A program made the position numbers and the translations under genes. From Mycolicibacterium bacteremicum (lineage in GTDB: Bacteria; Actinomycetota; Actinomycetes; Mycobacteriales; Mycobacteriaceae), in NCBI RefSeq assembly GCF_002086115.1, contig NZ_MVHJ01000003.1, forward strand, positions 248,001-312,000: a stretch of 64,000 nt of DNA. Direction: 5' to 3'. The notes beneath the pieces were generated by a model, which did no database searches, was not told where the DNA came from, and saw only the letters and a list, made by a program, of their open reading frames with translations. Below are positions 27,157 through 37,032 of the stretch, piece after piece. The first letter of the stretch is position 1. Each line of letters starts with the position of its first letter.

Positions 27157-28478
27157 GCGCCGGGCCGACGAACCGACGGGGAATGCGACACCGGCACGTC
27201 CAGGCCGAGATGCGAACGCAAGGTGCTGCCGGCGTATTCGTGCCGGAACAGGCCGCGCTTGCGCAGCACCGGCACCACCTGCTCGACGAACAGCTCCTCC
27301 TGCCCGGGCAGGCCGCTGTCCCGCAGGACGAAACCGTCGGCGGCGCCGTTGGCGAACCAATCCTCGATCTCGTCGGCGATGCGTTCCGGCGTGCCCACCA
27401 CCGAGGCACCCCACCCGTTCACGGTCTTGTACAGGAACTCCCGGACCGTCGGGTTTCCTTCAGCGGCCAGGGCCCGGTAACCGGCGAGTGCCGTCCGGTG
27501 GGTCTCGGTGCTGTCCGGGAACGCCGATGCGGGCACCGGCCCGTCCAGATCGGCACCGGTGACGTCGACGTCGACCTCCAGCAGCCAACCGGCCTGATAC
27601 TCCGGGCTGAAAAACCGGTACTCCTCGCGTTCGGCGCGGCGCGCCTCGTCCTCGGTCGACCCGATCACATAGCGCAACGACGGGGTGATGAGCGGTGGTG
27701 TGGGCCGCTCCAGCGCGCGGGCCTGCGCGTGGATCTGGCGGTAGAACTCCTGGCCGCGGGAGCGGGAGCCGTGGCTGGTGAAGATGACCTCGGCGTGGGT
27801 GGCCGCGAATGCCCTTCCGGTGTCCGAGGATCCGGCCTGGAAGATGACGGGCCGCCCCTGCGCGGAACGGGCCGCGCCGATGGGCCCCTTGACGTCGAAG
27901 TACCTGCCGTGATGCTCGGGCACCGCGATCTTGCTGACATCGTTGAACACGCCGGTCTCGCGGTCGGCGACGATGGTGTCCTCCGACCAGGAGTCCCACA
28001 ACTTCTTGACGACCTCGATGGCCTCTTCAGCGATCTGATAGCGCTCGTCGTGGTCGACCACACCGCGGGCGCTGAAGTTGTCGGCGGCGGCCTGGGCGAA
28101 GCTGGTCACCAGATTCCAACCGGCCCGGCCGAGGCTCAGGTGGTCGAGGGAAAGGAGTTGACGGGCAAGATGATAGGGGTGGGCCAATGTGGCCGACCCG
28201 GTGACGACGAGCCCGATCCGTTCGGTGACCGAGGACAACGCCGCCGTGGTGGTCAGCGGCTCGAAATCCTCGGTGGTCTTGTAGGCCCAGGTGGCGGGCG
28301 GACCGTAATTGAGCCCGTCGGCGAAGAACAGGGCATCGAAGGTACCGGCCTCGGCGATCTGGGCACGCTCGATCAATCGTCGCCGTACACCCGCCACGCT
28401 GTGGTCGGCATCGGGATGCCGCCACGGCCCCGCCGACCGGGTGTTACCGAAGGCCAGCAGATGCACTTCACGAGTCAC
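27153..28478 (-). CDS. NtaA/SnaA-family FMN-dependent monooxygenase
   Basis: 441 residues. It opens REVHLLAFGNTRSAGPWRHP and contains LGRAGWNLVTSFAQAAADNF and GRPVIFQAGSSDTGR, the flavin-phosphate and substrate loops of the NtaA/SnaA luciferase-like branch. The GTG start at 28478 lies 7 nt after TACCGT (28491-28486), giving a leaderless start. It is the first gene of the pair with the 25768 gene. It is more distant from the other NtaA-like genes here, so its substrate probably differs. Confidence 0.85.
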   Translation of the reverse strand: MTREVHLLAFGNTRSAGPWRHPDADHSVAGVRRRLIERAQIAEAGTFDALFFADGLNYGPPATWAYKTTEDFEPLTTTAALSSVTERIGLVVTGSATLAHPYHLARQLLSLDHLSLGRAGWNLVTSFAQAAADNFSARGVVDHDERYQIAEEAIEVVKKLWDSWSEDTIVADRETGVFNDVSKIAVPEHHGRYFDVKGPIGAARSAQGRPVIFQAGSSDTGRAFAATHAEVIFTSHGSRSRGQEFYRQIHAQARALERPTPPLITPSLRYVIGSTEDEARRAEREEYRFFSPEYQAGWLLEVDVDVTGADLDGPVPASAFPDSTETHRTALAGYRALAAEGNPTVREFLYKTVNGWGASVVGTPERIADEIEDWFANGAADGFVLRDSGLPGQEELFVEQVVPVLRKRGLFRHEYAGSTLRSHLGLDVPVSHSPSVRRPGA

Positions 28479-28597
28479 CGAGCAGACGGTAGTGACACTT
28501 CCACAATCTGAAACGGGTTAAACGCGGCGCGAACTCAATCCCGGTATGCGAGCGGCACTTCGAGCGTCCGGGCCGCTGAGGGCGCGGCCGGTGACCG

Positions 28598-29317
28598 TTA
28601 CCCGGCGGCGTTCTCCAGCATCTTCGCCGTGATCTCCGCCGCCTCGTCGCCGGCGCCGTAACTGCACGCCCACGCCTCCACGGTGATGTTGGAGACGAAC
28701 GACAGCGCGTGCTGGCATTCCCAGCCATCGGCGTCATCCTGGGTCGTGACCTGGGTGAGCACGGTGTCGCCGACCGTCACATCCCCGATCTGCCAGGTGT
28801 AGTTGTCGGTACCGTCGTCGATGCCGATCGAGGTGCCCGCGCAGTTCTCCCACATCGTCTGCGAATCATCGAAGAAGCGTTGCGCGTCATCGGCGGAGGG
28901 ATAGAGCACCGCGGTCTGCTCGACCCAGTGCGCGTTGTCGGCATCGGGTTCCCGGGACACCTGATCGCGAACCGCGGTGTAGCCACTGTCGCCGTAGACC
29001 GGCTGCTCCGCACCGAAGATCGCGCCGAGGCAATCCGGGTTCGACACGTCGCGGGAGTGGTCGACCATCTGGTCGAGCTCACCGGTGACCTCCATGGTGT
29101 CGGACCCCATGATGTCGTTGATGTCGCCGATGGCCAGCAACACGTCGTCGAGCTCGTTTTCCCGCAGCGGCGGCACATCGACGGCGGTGGCATCCGGGTC
29201 GCGGACCGCCTGGCCGCTCACCGTGCTGCTGCAGCCCGTGAGCAGCACACAGCCGACGGCCACGGCGACAAGGGCATCACGGGCATACCGCACGCGCGGC
29301 GCTACAGCTGTGTTCAC
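28598..29317 (-). CDS. lppR: Lipoprotein LppR-like, PknH-type extracellular domain
   Basis: 239 residues from GTG 29317. The signal peptide ends at lipobox LLTGC (Cys29). The exported part resembles the PknH C-terminal sensor fold, with four Cys (NPDCLG, ENCAG, WECQH, AWACS) that could form two disulfides, as in that family. It is secreted and membrane-anchored; the ligand is unknown. Location beside lepA matches Rv2403c. An ATG at 29377 would extend it into lepA's 3' end without benefit. This gene marks the return of conserved synteny after island 1. Confidence 0.85.
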   Translation of the reverse strand: MNTAVAPRVRYARDALVAVAVGCVLLTGCSSTVSGQAVRDPDATAVDVPPLRENELDDVLLAIGDINDIMGSDTMEVTGELDQMVDHSRDVSNPDCLGAIFGAEQPVYGDSGYTAVRDQVSREPDADNAHWVEQTAVLYPSADDAQRFFDDSQTMWENCAGTSIGIDDGTDNYTWQIGDVTVGDTVLTQVTTQDDADGWECQHALSFVSNITVEAWACSYGAGDEAAEITAKMLENAAG

Positions 29318-29348
29318 CGCGTCATTGTTACCGATGACGCGGCCCGAG

Positions 29349-31205
29349 TCACTTCTTCGCTTTGTCCGCTGCAGCATCGGTGGACAGTGCGGCCACGAAG
29401 GCCTCCTGGGGTACCTCGACCCGACCGATCGTCTTCATCCGCTTCTTGCCCTCCTTCTGCTTCTCCAGCAGCTTGCGCTTACGGGTGATGTCACCGCCGT
29501 AGCACTTGGACAGCACGTCCTTTCGGATGGCCCGGATGTTCTCGCGGGCAATGATTCTCGACCCGATGGCGGCCTGCACCGGCACCTCGAACTGCTGGCG
29601 CGGGATGAGCTCCTTGAGCTTGGTGGTCATCTTGTTGCCGTACGCCGATGCGCCGTCCTTATGGACGATCGCGCTGAACGCGTCCACCGCCTCGCCCTGC
29701 AGCAGGATGTCGACCTTCACCAGATCGGCCACCTGCTCGCCGGCCTCCTCGTAATCGAGGCTGGCGTAGCCGCGGGTGCGCGACTTCAGCGAGTCGAAGA
29801 AGTCGAAGATGATCTCGCCGAGCGGCATGGTGTAGCGCAGTTCGACCCGCTCCGGGGACAGATAGTCCATTCCCTGCAGCTCGCCACGGCGGGATTGGCA
29901 GAGCTCCATGATGGTGCCGATGAACTCGCTGGGCGCGATCACCGTGGTCTTCACCACCGGCTCGTGCACCGCGCGGACCTTGCCCTCGGGCCAGATCGAC
30001 GGGTTGGTGACGATCAGTTCGGTGTTGTCTTCCTTCTCCACCCGGTACACCACGTTCGGTGAGGTGGAGATGAGGTCGAGGTTGAACTCGCGCTCCAGGC
30101 GTTCCCGAGTGATCTCCATGTGCAGCAGGCCCAGGAAGCCGCACCGGAAACCGAACCCGAGCGCCACCGAGGTCTCCGGCTCATAGGTCAGCGCCGCGTC
30201 GTTGAGCTGCAACTTGTCCAGCGCCTCGCGCAGATTCGGGTAGTCCGAGCCGTCCACCGGGTAGAGGCCCGAGTAGACCATCGGCTTGGGCTCGCGGTAC
30301 CCCGTCAGCGCCTCGGTCGCACCCTTGCGCGCGGTCGTCACGGTATCGCCGACCTTGGACTGTCGAACGTCCTTCACCCCGGTGATCAGGTAGCCCACCT
30401 CGCCGACACCGAGGCCGACGGAGGCCTTGGGCTCCGGGGAGACGATGCCGACCTCGAGCAGCTCATGGGTGGCGCCGGTGGACATCATCGCGATCTTCTC
30501 GCGGGGGGTGATCTTGCCGTCGACGACGCGCACGTAGGTGACCACACCGCGGTAGATGTCATAGACCGAGTCGAAGATCATCGCCCGGGTCGGGGCGTCC
30601 GGATCGCCGGTCGGGGCGGGCACCTGACGGACGACCTCGTCGAGCAACTCCTGCACACCGGCGCCGGTCTTGCCCGACACCCGCAGCACATCGGACGGCT
30701 CGCAGCCGATGATGTGGGCGATCTCTGCGGCGTAGCGATCCGGGTCGGCCGCCGGCAGATCGATCTTGTTGAGCACCGGGATGATGGTCAGGTCCCGGTC
30801 CAGGGCCAGGTACAGGTTCGCCAGGGTCTGCGCCTCGATGCCCTGGGCGGCGTCGACCAGCAGCACCGCCCCCTCGCAGGCCTCCAGCGCGCGGGACACC
30901 TCGTAGGTGAAGTCGACGTGGCCGGGGGTGTCGATCAGATGCAGGACGTATTCACCGCCGGCATCGTCGCCCGCCGACACCGTCCACGGCAGCCGCACGT
31001 TCTGCGCCTTGATGGTGATACCGCGCTCACGCTCGATGTCCATCCGGTCCAGGTACTGGGCACGCATGGAGCGGTCGTCGACGACACCGGTGAGCTGCAG
31101 CATCCGGTCGGCCAACGTGGATTTGCCGTGGTCGATATGGGCGATGATGCAGAAGTTCCGGATTTGCGCCGGCGCGGTGAACGTCTTGTCGGCGAAACTA
31201 CTAAT
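29349..31205 (-). CDS. lepA: Elongation factor 4 (LepA), probable ATT start
   Basis: 618 residues. Translation GTPase with G1 AHIDHGKST (22-30), G3 DTPGHVDF, G4 NKIDL, and the LepA C-terminal domain ([16 protein letters not shown]). It acts on stalled 70S ribosomes. The conserved N-terminus [17 protein letters not shown] is preceded by ATT at 31205-31203, with AGGAG ending 7 nt before it. No in-frame ATG, GTG or TTG exists between there and the divergent gene, so ATT is the best start. Extending upstream would run through the opposite-strand gene. Confidence 0.93.
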   Translation of the reverse strand: MSSFADKTFTAPAQIRNFCIIAHIDHGKSTLADRMLQLTGVVDDRSMRAQYLDRMDIERERGITIKAQNVRLPWTVSAGDDAGGEYVLHLIDTPGHVDFTYEVSRALEACEGAVLLVDAAQGIEAQTLANLYLALDRDLTIIPVLNKIDLPAADPDRYAAEIAHIIGCEPSDVLRVSGKTGAGVQELLDEVVRQVPAPTGDPDAPTRAMIFDSVYDIYRGVVTYVRVVDGKITPREKIAMMSTGATHELLEVGIVSPEPKASVGLGVGEVGYLITGVKDVRQSKVGDTVTTARKGATEALTGYREPKPMVYSGLYPVDGSDYPNLREALDKLQLNDAALTYEPETSVALGFGFRCGFLGLLHMEITRERLEREFNLDLISTSPNVVYRVEKEDNTELIVTNPSIWPEGKVRAVHEPVVKTTVIAPSEFIGTIMELCQSRRGELQGMDYLSPERVELRYTMPLGEIIFDFFDSLKSRTRGYASLDYEEAGEQVADLVKVDILLQGEAVDAFSAIVHKDGASAYGNKMTTKLKELIPRQQFEVPVQAAIGSRIIARENIRAIRKDVLSKCYGGDITRKRKLLEKQKEGKKRMKTIGRVEVPQEAFVAALSTDAAADKAKK

Positions 31206-31295
31206 TGGGAATCTCCTGGTCGAAGCGCGATAGGTGGGTCCAGCGTATCGACAGCAGGCGCTCGCTTCACAATCGCAAGACCTATGCTCGTTCTC

Positions 31296-31883
31296 ATGGC
31301 GTCCCAATGGAAGGCCTTTCAACGCCTGGCCGAGAACATCGTGTTCAAGGAAGCCCCCAAGCTGATCCGCCAGCTGCCCAAGCCCGAGCGGGTGCTGCAG
31401 CAGGGTCTCAAGATCGGCCTGGAGGCGTTGGCCGGCTCGCAGGCCGCCCAACAGCAGCCCACCGCGATCACCGCCGGGCGCCCGGTGACCAGCGCCAGCG
31501 TGCCGACCGCGCACCGGGCCCGGCGCATCGAATACTCCCCCGACCTGGACGGTCAGGCCGATCCGGGCGAGATCGTGTGGACCTGGGTGGTCTACGAGGA
31601 CGACCCGACCCGCGGCAAGGACCGGCCGGTACTGGTGGTCGGCCGCGATCACCGCATGTTGCTCGGGCTGATGCTGTCCAGCCAGGACCGGCACGCCGAG
31701 GACGGGGACTGGGTCGGCATCGGGACCGGCAGCTGGGACTACGAAGGCCGGCCGAGCTGGGTGCGCCTGGACCGGGTACTCGACGTTCCCGAGGACGGGA
31801 TCCGCCGCGAGGGCGCCATCCTGTCGCGCGAGAAGTTCGACGTGATCGCGACCCGGCTGCGCGCCGAGTTCTCGTGGTTTTGA
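31296..31883 (+). CDS. PemK/MazF-like protein (Rv2405 homologue)
   Basis: 195 residues. The C-terminal half has a PemK-like SH3 core: [27 protein letters not shown]. The N-terminal 85 residues are a low-complexity extension. ATG 31296 sits exactly 7 nt after TATGCT (31283-31288), so it is taken as leaderless; an in-frame ATG at 31284 lies inside that box. No antitoxin gene is adjacent, so it may not be a true toxin. It is divergent from lepA, as in M. tuberculosis. Confidence 0.8.
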   Translation: MASQWKAFQRLAENIVFKEAPKLIRQLPKPERVLQQGLKIGLEALAGSQAAQQQPTAITAGRPVTSASVPTAHRARRIEYSPDLDGQADPGEIVWTWVVYEDDPTRGKDRPVLVVGRDHRMLLGLMLSSQDRHAEDGDWVGIGTGSWDYEGRPSWVRLDRVLDVPEDGIRREGAILSREKFDVIATRLRAEFSWF

Positions 31884-31886
31884 TCA

Positions 31887-31960
31887 TCGCCTCCGCGAAG
31901 GCGTCTTGAGGTTCGCCTCCGCGAAGGCGTCTTGAGGTTCGCCGCGAAGGCGCTCTGAGT
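31887..31960. repeat. 26-bp tandem repeat after the PemK-like gene
   Basis: Two identical 26-bp units (31887-31912, 31913-31938), each holding GCCTCCGCGAAGGC and TCTTGAG, and a third degenerate partial copy (31939-31960). It fills the gap between two convergent genes. Each unit contains a small GCCT/AGGC hairpin. Confidence 0.85.
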
Positions 31961-33054
31961 CAGACCGGCACGCCCGCGCGGACCAGCGGCAGCACGCCCC
32001 GCCCGACGTGGTGGATCTCGTCGGCCTGCGGATAACCCGACAGCACGAACTCACTGATCCCCAACCGGGCGTACTCGGCGAACACCTCGGCGACCTGCTC
32101 GTAACTGCCGATCGCCGCGGTACCGGCACCGTCGCGCAGCAGACTCGGCCCCGCCCACAGTCCGGGATGCACCTCCAGGCTCCGCGCGTCGACCAACTCG
32201 CCGCTGGTCAGCGCGGCCATCCGGCGCTGCCCCTCCGAACCGCTGGTGAGGTACCGCTCATGTGCCCGGCGCACGGCCGCGGGGTCCAGGCCGGCGATCA
32301 GCTCATCGGCACGCTGCCAGGCCTGCTCCTCGGTGGCCCGCGCGACGGTGTGCAGCCGCAGGCCGAACCTCAGCTCGCGGCCGCGACGTGCCGCCGCGGC
32401 GCGTACCCGCCCGATCTTCTCGGCGACCTGGTCCGGCGGCTCACCCCAGGTCAGGTAGACATCGGCATGCTCGGCGGCCACCTCGATCGCCTCCGGGGAC
32501 GACCCCCCGAAATAGATCGTCGGTAGGGTCTGCACCGGGTAGGCCGTCCGGGCCGCCTGCACGTCATAGAACTCGCCGCGGAAGGTGAACTCCGGATTGC
32601 TCCACGCGCCGCGGACAACGGCGAGGAACTCGGCGGTGCGCCGGTAGCGCGCGGCCTTGTCGATCGCATCGCCGTACCGGCGCATCTCCGAGTCGTCACC
32701 ACCGGTGACGATGTTGAGCGCCAAGCGGTTTCCGGTGAACCGCTGATACGTGCTGACCTGCTGTACGGCCAGCGTGGGCGAGAGCACACCGGGCCGGAAC
32801 GCCACCAGAAACTTGAGCCGCTCGCTGTGCTGGGCCAACGCCGCGGTCGCCAACCACGAGTCCTCGCAATGCGATCCGGTCGGTGTCAACGCCGCCTCGA
32901 ATCTCAGATCCTCCGCCGTACGCACCAGCGCGGTCAGGTTCTCCAGCGTCGGCTGCAGATGCGACTGCGCGCGGGTCGCCGCGTCACCCCGGTTGTCCGC
33001 GATCGTCGTGGTGTCGCCATGGGTGGGCAGATACCAGTGGAACTTCAGTGTCAT
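31960..33054 (-). CDS. SsuD-like FMNH2-dependent alkanesulfonate monooxygenase
   Basis: 364 residues. The start KFHWYLPTHGD and TPTGSHCEDSW (conserved Cys63) match SsuD, and NRLALNIVTGGDDSEMRRYG the flavin site. It is a paralogue of the gene at 13509. ATG 33054 overlaps the upstream gene's stop (ATGA). It would release sulfite from alkanesulfonates. No sulfonate transporter is in this two-gene operon; the importer at 34395-37032 is divergent next door. Confidence 0.87.
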   Translation of the reverse strand: MTLKFHWYLPTHGDTTTIADNRGDAATRAQSHLQPTLENLTALVRTAEDLRFEAALTPTGSHCEDSWLATAALAQHSERLKFLVAFRPGVLSPTLAVQQVSTYQRFTGNRLALNIVTGGDDSEMRRYGDAIDKAARYRRTAEFLAVVRGAWSNPEFTFRGEFYDVQAARTAYPVQTLPTIYFGGSSPEAIEVAAEHADVYLTWGEPPDQVAEKIGRVRAAAARRGRELRFGLRLHTVARATEEQAWQRADELIAGLDPAAVRRAHERYLTSGSEGQRRMAALTSGELVDARSLEVHPGLWAGPSLLRDGAGTAAIGSYEQVAEVFAEYARLGISEFVLSGYPQADEIHHVGRGVLPLVRAGVPV

Positions 33055-34139
33055 GACGCCAGACTCTCCCGCTTCAGCAGCGCATCGACCCGCGGCAGGA
33101 TCTCGCCGGCGAAGCGCTCCATCTCGGCCTCGAACGGTTGGAACGCCAACATGAACGTCTCGATCCCGTCGGCGAACCAGTCCACGATGCGCTGGGCGAC
33201 GGTGTCGTAGTCACCCACCAGACCGGCCGCGGTACCGCCGTTGGGGCCGACATGTGGCAGCGCACTCAGGCGCTGCCACATCGGTGAGGCGGGATCGGTG
33301 TCACGGCTGAACCGGTCGATGGTGTCACCGGCGCCGGCCTTGTCGGCACGCTGCAGATCCCAGTGCTGATGCATCAGTTCGGCGGCTTCCCGGCCGGTGG
33401 CCGCGGTGACGACGAAGGCCGCCAGGCCGAATCGCAGCGGTGCACCCGTTCGCGGCCTGCGCCGCACATCGGTGAGCAGCGTCCGGGCTTGCTCGGGTGC
33501 CTGACCGTTGAGGAACAGCACATCGGCCTCGGCGGCGGCCAGTGTGCGGGCCTGCTCGGATTCGCCGCCGAGGTAGATCCGTGGCCGCGTGTGAGCGGGC
33601 CGGATCACGAAGTCATCGATCTGAAAGTACTTCCCGCGCAGCGTGGTCCGCTCACCCGACAGCAGCTTGCGCACCGCATGCAACCATTCGGTGCCGTAGA
33701 CGTAGCGTTCCCCGTGCTCCAACATCCCGATCCCGGAACGTTCGAGGTCCGGGATCCACCAGGCATTGACGACGTTGACCGCGAACCGGCCACCACTGAT
33801 CTGCTGGATGCCCTGAGCCTGTTTGGCCAGGATCGTCGGGTGGATGATCGACGGCTTGACAGCCGCGATGATCTCGATGGATTCGGTCAGCGCCGCCAGG
33901 GCCGCGGCCGCACTCCAGGCATCGAGCTGATCGAGGTCCTCACCCAACGGGTTCATGGTGTGCTGGGCGATCAGCGTCGAGTCGAAGCCCAGCCGTTCGG
34001 CCAACAGGATCTGGTCGCGCACCCGGGACCAGGACGCGTCGACCGGATCATCGGGGTGGCCCAGCGCGGCCATCGTGCCGTGCACATTGGCCCACACCCC
34101 GAACCGTGGTTTCGCTGAGGTCACTCGTTGCGCTGACAC
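33051..34139 (-). CDS. SfnG/SsuD-like FMN-dependent monooxygenase
   Basis: 362 residues of the luciferase-like fold: RFGVWANVHGTMA, IIAAVKPSIIHPTILAKQAQ, GGRFAVNVVNAWWIPDLERSG and RPRIYLGGESEQAR. The NVVNAWW segment resembles the sulfone monooxygenase SfnG more than SsuD, so a small sulfone or sulfonate substrate is plausible. GTG 34139 lies 6 nt after TACTTT (34151-34146), suggesting a leaderless start; an ATG at 34187 is possible. It is coupled to the SsuD-like gene downstream. Confidence 0.83.
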   Translation of the reverse strand: MSAQRVTSAKPRFGVWANVHGTMAALGHPDDPVDASWSRVRDQILLAERLGFDSTLIAQHTMNPLGEDLDQLDAWSAAAALAALTESIEIIAAVKPSIIHPTILAKQAQGIQQISGGRFAVNVVNAWWIPDLERSGIGMLEHGERYVYGTEWLHAVRKLLSGERTTLRGKYFQIDDFVIRPAHTRPRIYLGGESEQARTLAAAEADVLFLNGQAPEQARTLLTDVRRRPRTGAPLRFGLAAFVVTAATGREAAELMHQHWDLQRADKAGAGDTIDRFSRDTDPASPMWQRLSALPHVGPNGGTAAGLVGDYDTVAQRIVDWFADGIETFMLAFQPFEAEMERFAGEILPRVDALLKRESLAS

Positions 34140-34319
34140 CACACAAAAGTAATCAGCTACAAGCCTTTTGGAAAAACGTCGACGCATTTCGAATCAGCCA
34201 GATCGCTACCCTTACGCGGCGCCGCAGCGATGCGTACCTTTGGCGAGTTCCCCGGCCGACGCCGCCCGGCGTTCCCCCACCTCAACGCCATTCGGTGTGC
34301 ACCCGGCCGGGTTCGATGC

Positions 34320-34347
34320 GTGTCACGGCACCTGTGTGTTGTGACAC
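34320..34347. promoter_or_regulatory. Inverted repeat upstream of the MetN-like gene
   Basis: GTGTCAC (34320-34326) and GTGACAC (34341-34347) form a perfect 7-bp inverted repeat with 14-nt spacing, 48 nt before the ATPase start. It lies in the 255-nt divergent region between two sulfur operons and could be an operator. The binding protein is unknown. The rest of 34140-34394 shows only the TACTTT box for the minus-strand gene. Confidence 0.4.
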
Positions 34348-34394
34348 AGCCGTGCAACGAGCACGGCCACACCGTCCCATGAGAGAGCAGTCCT

Positions 34395-35396
34395 GTGATC
34401 GAGATCGAGAACCTGACCAAACGGTTCGGCGACCGCACCGTCCTCGACGACATCTCGCTGTCGGTCGGCAGCGGCGAGATCCTCGCCGTGGTCGGGCCCA
34501 GCGGTGCCGGCAAGAGCACCCTGTCGCGCTGCGTCAGTTTCCTCGAGCGGCCGACCAGCGGCACCGTCCGTGTCGACGGTAAGGACTTCACCCGGCTCGA
34601 CCGGGCCGAATTGTTGACCGCACGCCGCAGCGTCGGCGTGATCTTCCAGACCGCTCCACTGCTACGCCGCCGCACCGTCGCGCAGAACATCGCGCTGCCA
34701 CTGCAATATCTGCACGCGACCGAGGCCTCGGTGACCAAACGTGTCGACGAGCTGCTGGAGCGGGTCGGGCTGAGCGACCGCCGCGAGTTCTTCCCCGCCC
34801 AGCTCTCCGGCGGACAAAAGCAGCGTGTCGGCATCGCCCGGGCGCTCGCGCTCGGACCGTCCAACCTGCTTTCCGACGAGGCGACCTCCGGGCTGGATCC
34901 AGCCACCACCAAGTCGATCCTGGGACTGCTCAGCCATCTCCGCGACGAGTTCGGGCTGTCGATCATCCTGATCACCCACGAGATGGAGGTGGTGCGCGAG
35001 ATCGCCGACTCGGTGGCCCGCATCGACAACGGCCGCATCATCGAGAGCGGCTCGGTCGAGGACATCATCCTCGACCCGAATTCCGCTCTGGCGCATGAAC
35101 TCCTGCCGGACCGGCCCAGTGTGCCGGTGCGCAACGCAGGTGACGTGTGGGAGGTGTCCTATGCCTCGCGCGACGTGCCGCTGGACTGGCTGACCTCCAT
35201 CGGATACACCCCGGGACTGGCCGGCGCACAGGTCAGCGTGCTCAGCGCCAGCGTCGAATCCATCCGCGGGGTCGCGGTCGGGCGCGCGGTGCTGGCCATC
35301 TCCCCCACCGCGCCGGCCGGCTTTGCCGAGCACCTGCGCGACCGGGGCCTGCACGTGCGTGCCGTCGACACCGCCGGCGGCGAGGCAGCCGCGTGA
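34395..35396 (+). CDS. Methionine-type (MetN-like) ABC importer ATPase with NIL domain
   Basis: 333 residues. Walker [10 protein letters not shown] (about 37-45), signature [15 protein letters not shown], and [15 protein letters not shown] as Walker B. The C-terminal ~75 residues resemble a NIL domain, which in MetN binds methionine to switch off transport. GTG 34395 is the start. It is the first gene of a MetN-MetI-MetQ-monooxygenase operon with GTGA coupling to the permease. The presence of a sulfur monooxygenase in the operon suggests a methionine derivative or sulfone rather than free methionine (inference). Confidence 0.88.
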   Translation: MIEIENLTKRFGDRTVLDDISLSVGSGEILAVVGPSGAGKSTLSRCVSFLERPTSGTVRVDGKDFTRLDRAELLTARRSVGVIFQTAPLLRRRTVAQNIALPLQYLHATEASVTKRVDELLERVGLSDRREFFPAQLSGGQKQRVGIARALALGPSNLLSDEATSGLDPATTKSILGLLSHLRDEFGLSIILITHEMEVVREIADSVARIDNGRIIESGSVEDIILDPNSALAHELLPDRPSVPVRNAGDVWEVSYASRDVPLDWLTSIGYTPGLAGAQVSVLSASVESIRGVAVGRAVLAISPTAPAGFAEHLRDRGLHVRAVDTAGGEAAA

Positions 35397-36076
35397 ACCT
35401 GCTCGCCGCCGAGGATTTCAGCACCCCCTGGTCGCGGGTGCCCGATCTACTGCTGCCCGCCTACGGCCAGACCTGGGTGATGGTCGGCGTCACCATGACC
35501 CTCGTCGTGCTGATCGGTACACCCGCGGGCATCGTCCTGCACAACACCTCGTCGTTCGGGCTGTTCCCGAATCCGCGGGTGTTCACCGTACTGAACACCA
35601 TCGTCAACATCGGCCGCTCACTGCCGTTCCTGATCCTGATGGCCGCCATCATCCCGGTCACCCGGTTCATCGTGGGCACCACCATCGGCATCGCGGCGGC
35701 AATTGTGCCGATGACGGTTGCCGGTGTCCCGTTCTTCGCCCGCCTGGTGCAGAACGCGCTGCGTGAAGTCCGCTCCGATGTCGCCGACATGGGACTGGTA
35801 TCGGGCGGATCCCATGTCCAGGTCATCCGGTCGGTACAGCTCTCCGAGGCCCTGCCGGCCCTGGCCGGGGCACTGACCGTCAACACCATCGCCATGATCG
35901 AGTATTCGGCGATCGCCGGATCCATCGGCGCGGGCGGCGTCGGTCATCTGGCCATCACGTACGGCTACAACCGCTTTGACGACAACATCATGATCGCCAC
36001 CGTGATCGCGCTGATCCTCACCATCCAGCTGGTGCAGTTCACCGGTGATCGTGTCGTCAAAACCCTCACCCGCTGA
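35393..36076 (+). CDS. Methionine-type (MetI-like) ABC importer permease
   Basis: 227 residues from GTG 35393, overlapping the ATPase stop (GTGA). Five hydrophobic segments are seen. [19 protein letters not shown] and the EAA loop ([20 protein letters not shown], about residues 123-142) are typical of Met[22 protein letters not shown] matches the conserved C-terminal block. It forms a homodimeric channel with two MetN-like subunits. Confidence 0.9.
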   Translation: MNLLAAEDFSTPWSRVPDLLLPAYGQTWVMVGVTMTLVVLIGTPAGIVLHNTSSFGLFPNPRVFTVLNTIVNIGRSLPFLILMAAIIPVTRFIVGTTIGIAAAIVPMTVAGVPFFARLVQNALREVRSDVADMGLVSGGSHVQVIRSVQLSEALPALAGALTVNTIAMIEYSAIAGSIGAGGVGHLAITYGYNRFDDNIMIATVIALILTIQLVQFTGDRVVKTLTR

Positions 36077-36102
36077 CCCCGACCAAGAACAGAAGGAACA
36101 CT

Positions 36103-37032
36103 GTGGCAGACCAGAGCAGCGCCGCCCCCGGCGTCGACATCGAGATCAAGCAACGCAAGCGCTGGCCGTGGATCGCCGTGGCCGCCGCGGCCGTGGTGGT
36201 GGCGGCCGGCGGTGTCGCCTACAGCCAGGTGTCCAACCGCGACCAGCCGTTCGGCACCGAACTCGAAGTGGCGACCTGGAGCACCGACATCGCCGCCGAG
36301 AACCTGCTGGCCTATATCAGTGAGAACGTGGCACCCGATCACGGCATCACCATCAAGCCGGTCCAGATCGACAACCTGATCGAGATCAACCGGGCCGTCG
36401 ATGCCGGGACGGTGGCCGGCAACTTCTTCGAACACCAGCCCTTCCTCAACGACGCCATCGCCGCCAACGGATTCGAGTTGACCTTGGCCGCACCGACGTT
36501 CACCTGGGACCAGGCCACCTACTCCGACAAGTACGACAGCTGGGACCAACTGCCCGCCGGCGCCAAGATCGCGCTGCGCGACGACCCGGCCGGCCAGGCC
36601 ATCGCCCTGCTGGACCTCGCCGAGGCCGGTCAGATCACGCTCAAGCCCGGCAAGGACACCGTCGAGGGTCTGCCCCAGCTCAGCGATGTCGCAACCAACC
36701 CGAAGAACTACGAGTTCGTCCAGGTGCCGATCGGTCAGCTGGCCCGCAGCCTCGCCGATGTCGACGCCGTCGTGGTGCACATCTCCGATGTCTATGCCGC
36801 CGGGCTGCGCGAAGACCAGATCCTGGACCGGCATCCCGCGCCGGTCGGCAGCGAAGGCGGACTCGTGGTCAGCAACAAGCACCTCGACGATCCGAATGTG
36901 CAGAAGCTGATCGCCACCTTCACCGATCCCAAGATCGCGGAGTTCCTGCAGACCACCGACAACGCGCTCATCCGCGACACCCTCGGCCCGATCGGCGAGT
37001 CGGACTCGGCGGGGCCCGGGGCCAGCTCATGA
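36103..37032 (+). CDS. MetQ/NlpA-family binding protein with membrane anchor instead of lipobox
   Basis: 309 residues. Residues 1-25 are hydrophilic; then WPWIAVAAAAVVVAAGGVAYS (23-43) is a membrane segment without a lipobox Cys, so the protein is probably tethered by an uncleaved anchor rather than lipidated. The rest is NlpA/MetQ-like: VATWSTDIAAENLLAYI, VAGNFFEHQPFLND, KIALRDDPAGQAIALL. It delivers the ligand to the MetNI-like complex. AGAAGGA precedes GTG 36103. It overlaps the next gene by 4 nt. Confidence 0.87.
   Translation: MADQSSAAPGVDIEIKQRKRWPWIAVAAAAVVVAAGGVAYSQVSNRDQPFGTELEVATWSTDIAAENLLAYISENVAPDHGITIKPVQIDNLIEINRAVDAGTVAGNFFEHQPFLNDAIAANGFELTLAAPTFTWDQATYSDKYDSWDQLPAGAKIALRDDPAGQAIALLDLAEAGQITLKPGKDTVEGLPQLSDVATNPKNYEFVQVPIGQLARSLADVDAVVVHISDVYAAGLREDQILDRHPAPVGSEGGLVVSNKHLDDPNVQKLIATFTDPKIAEFLQTTDNALIRDTLGPIGESDSAGPGASS

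Noticed and set aside
31206..31694. Extension of lepA upstream to an ATG at 31694.
   Set aside because: It would run through the whole opposite-strand PemK-like gene, and residues before SSFADKTF are not LepA-like.
34140..34394. Possible SAM riboswitch before the MetN-like gene.
   Set aside because: No SAM-I or SAM-IV core motifs could be found; only a 7-bp inverted repeat is visible.
34316..34582. A short ORF with MRVTAPVCCD upstream of the MetN-like gene, considered as a third polycysteine leader.
   Set aside because: Only two Cys, not near its stop; the frame continues deep into the ATPase gene and no TANNNT box precedes it.
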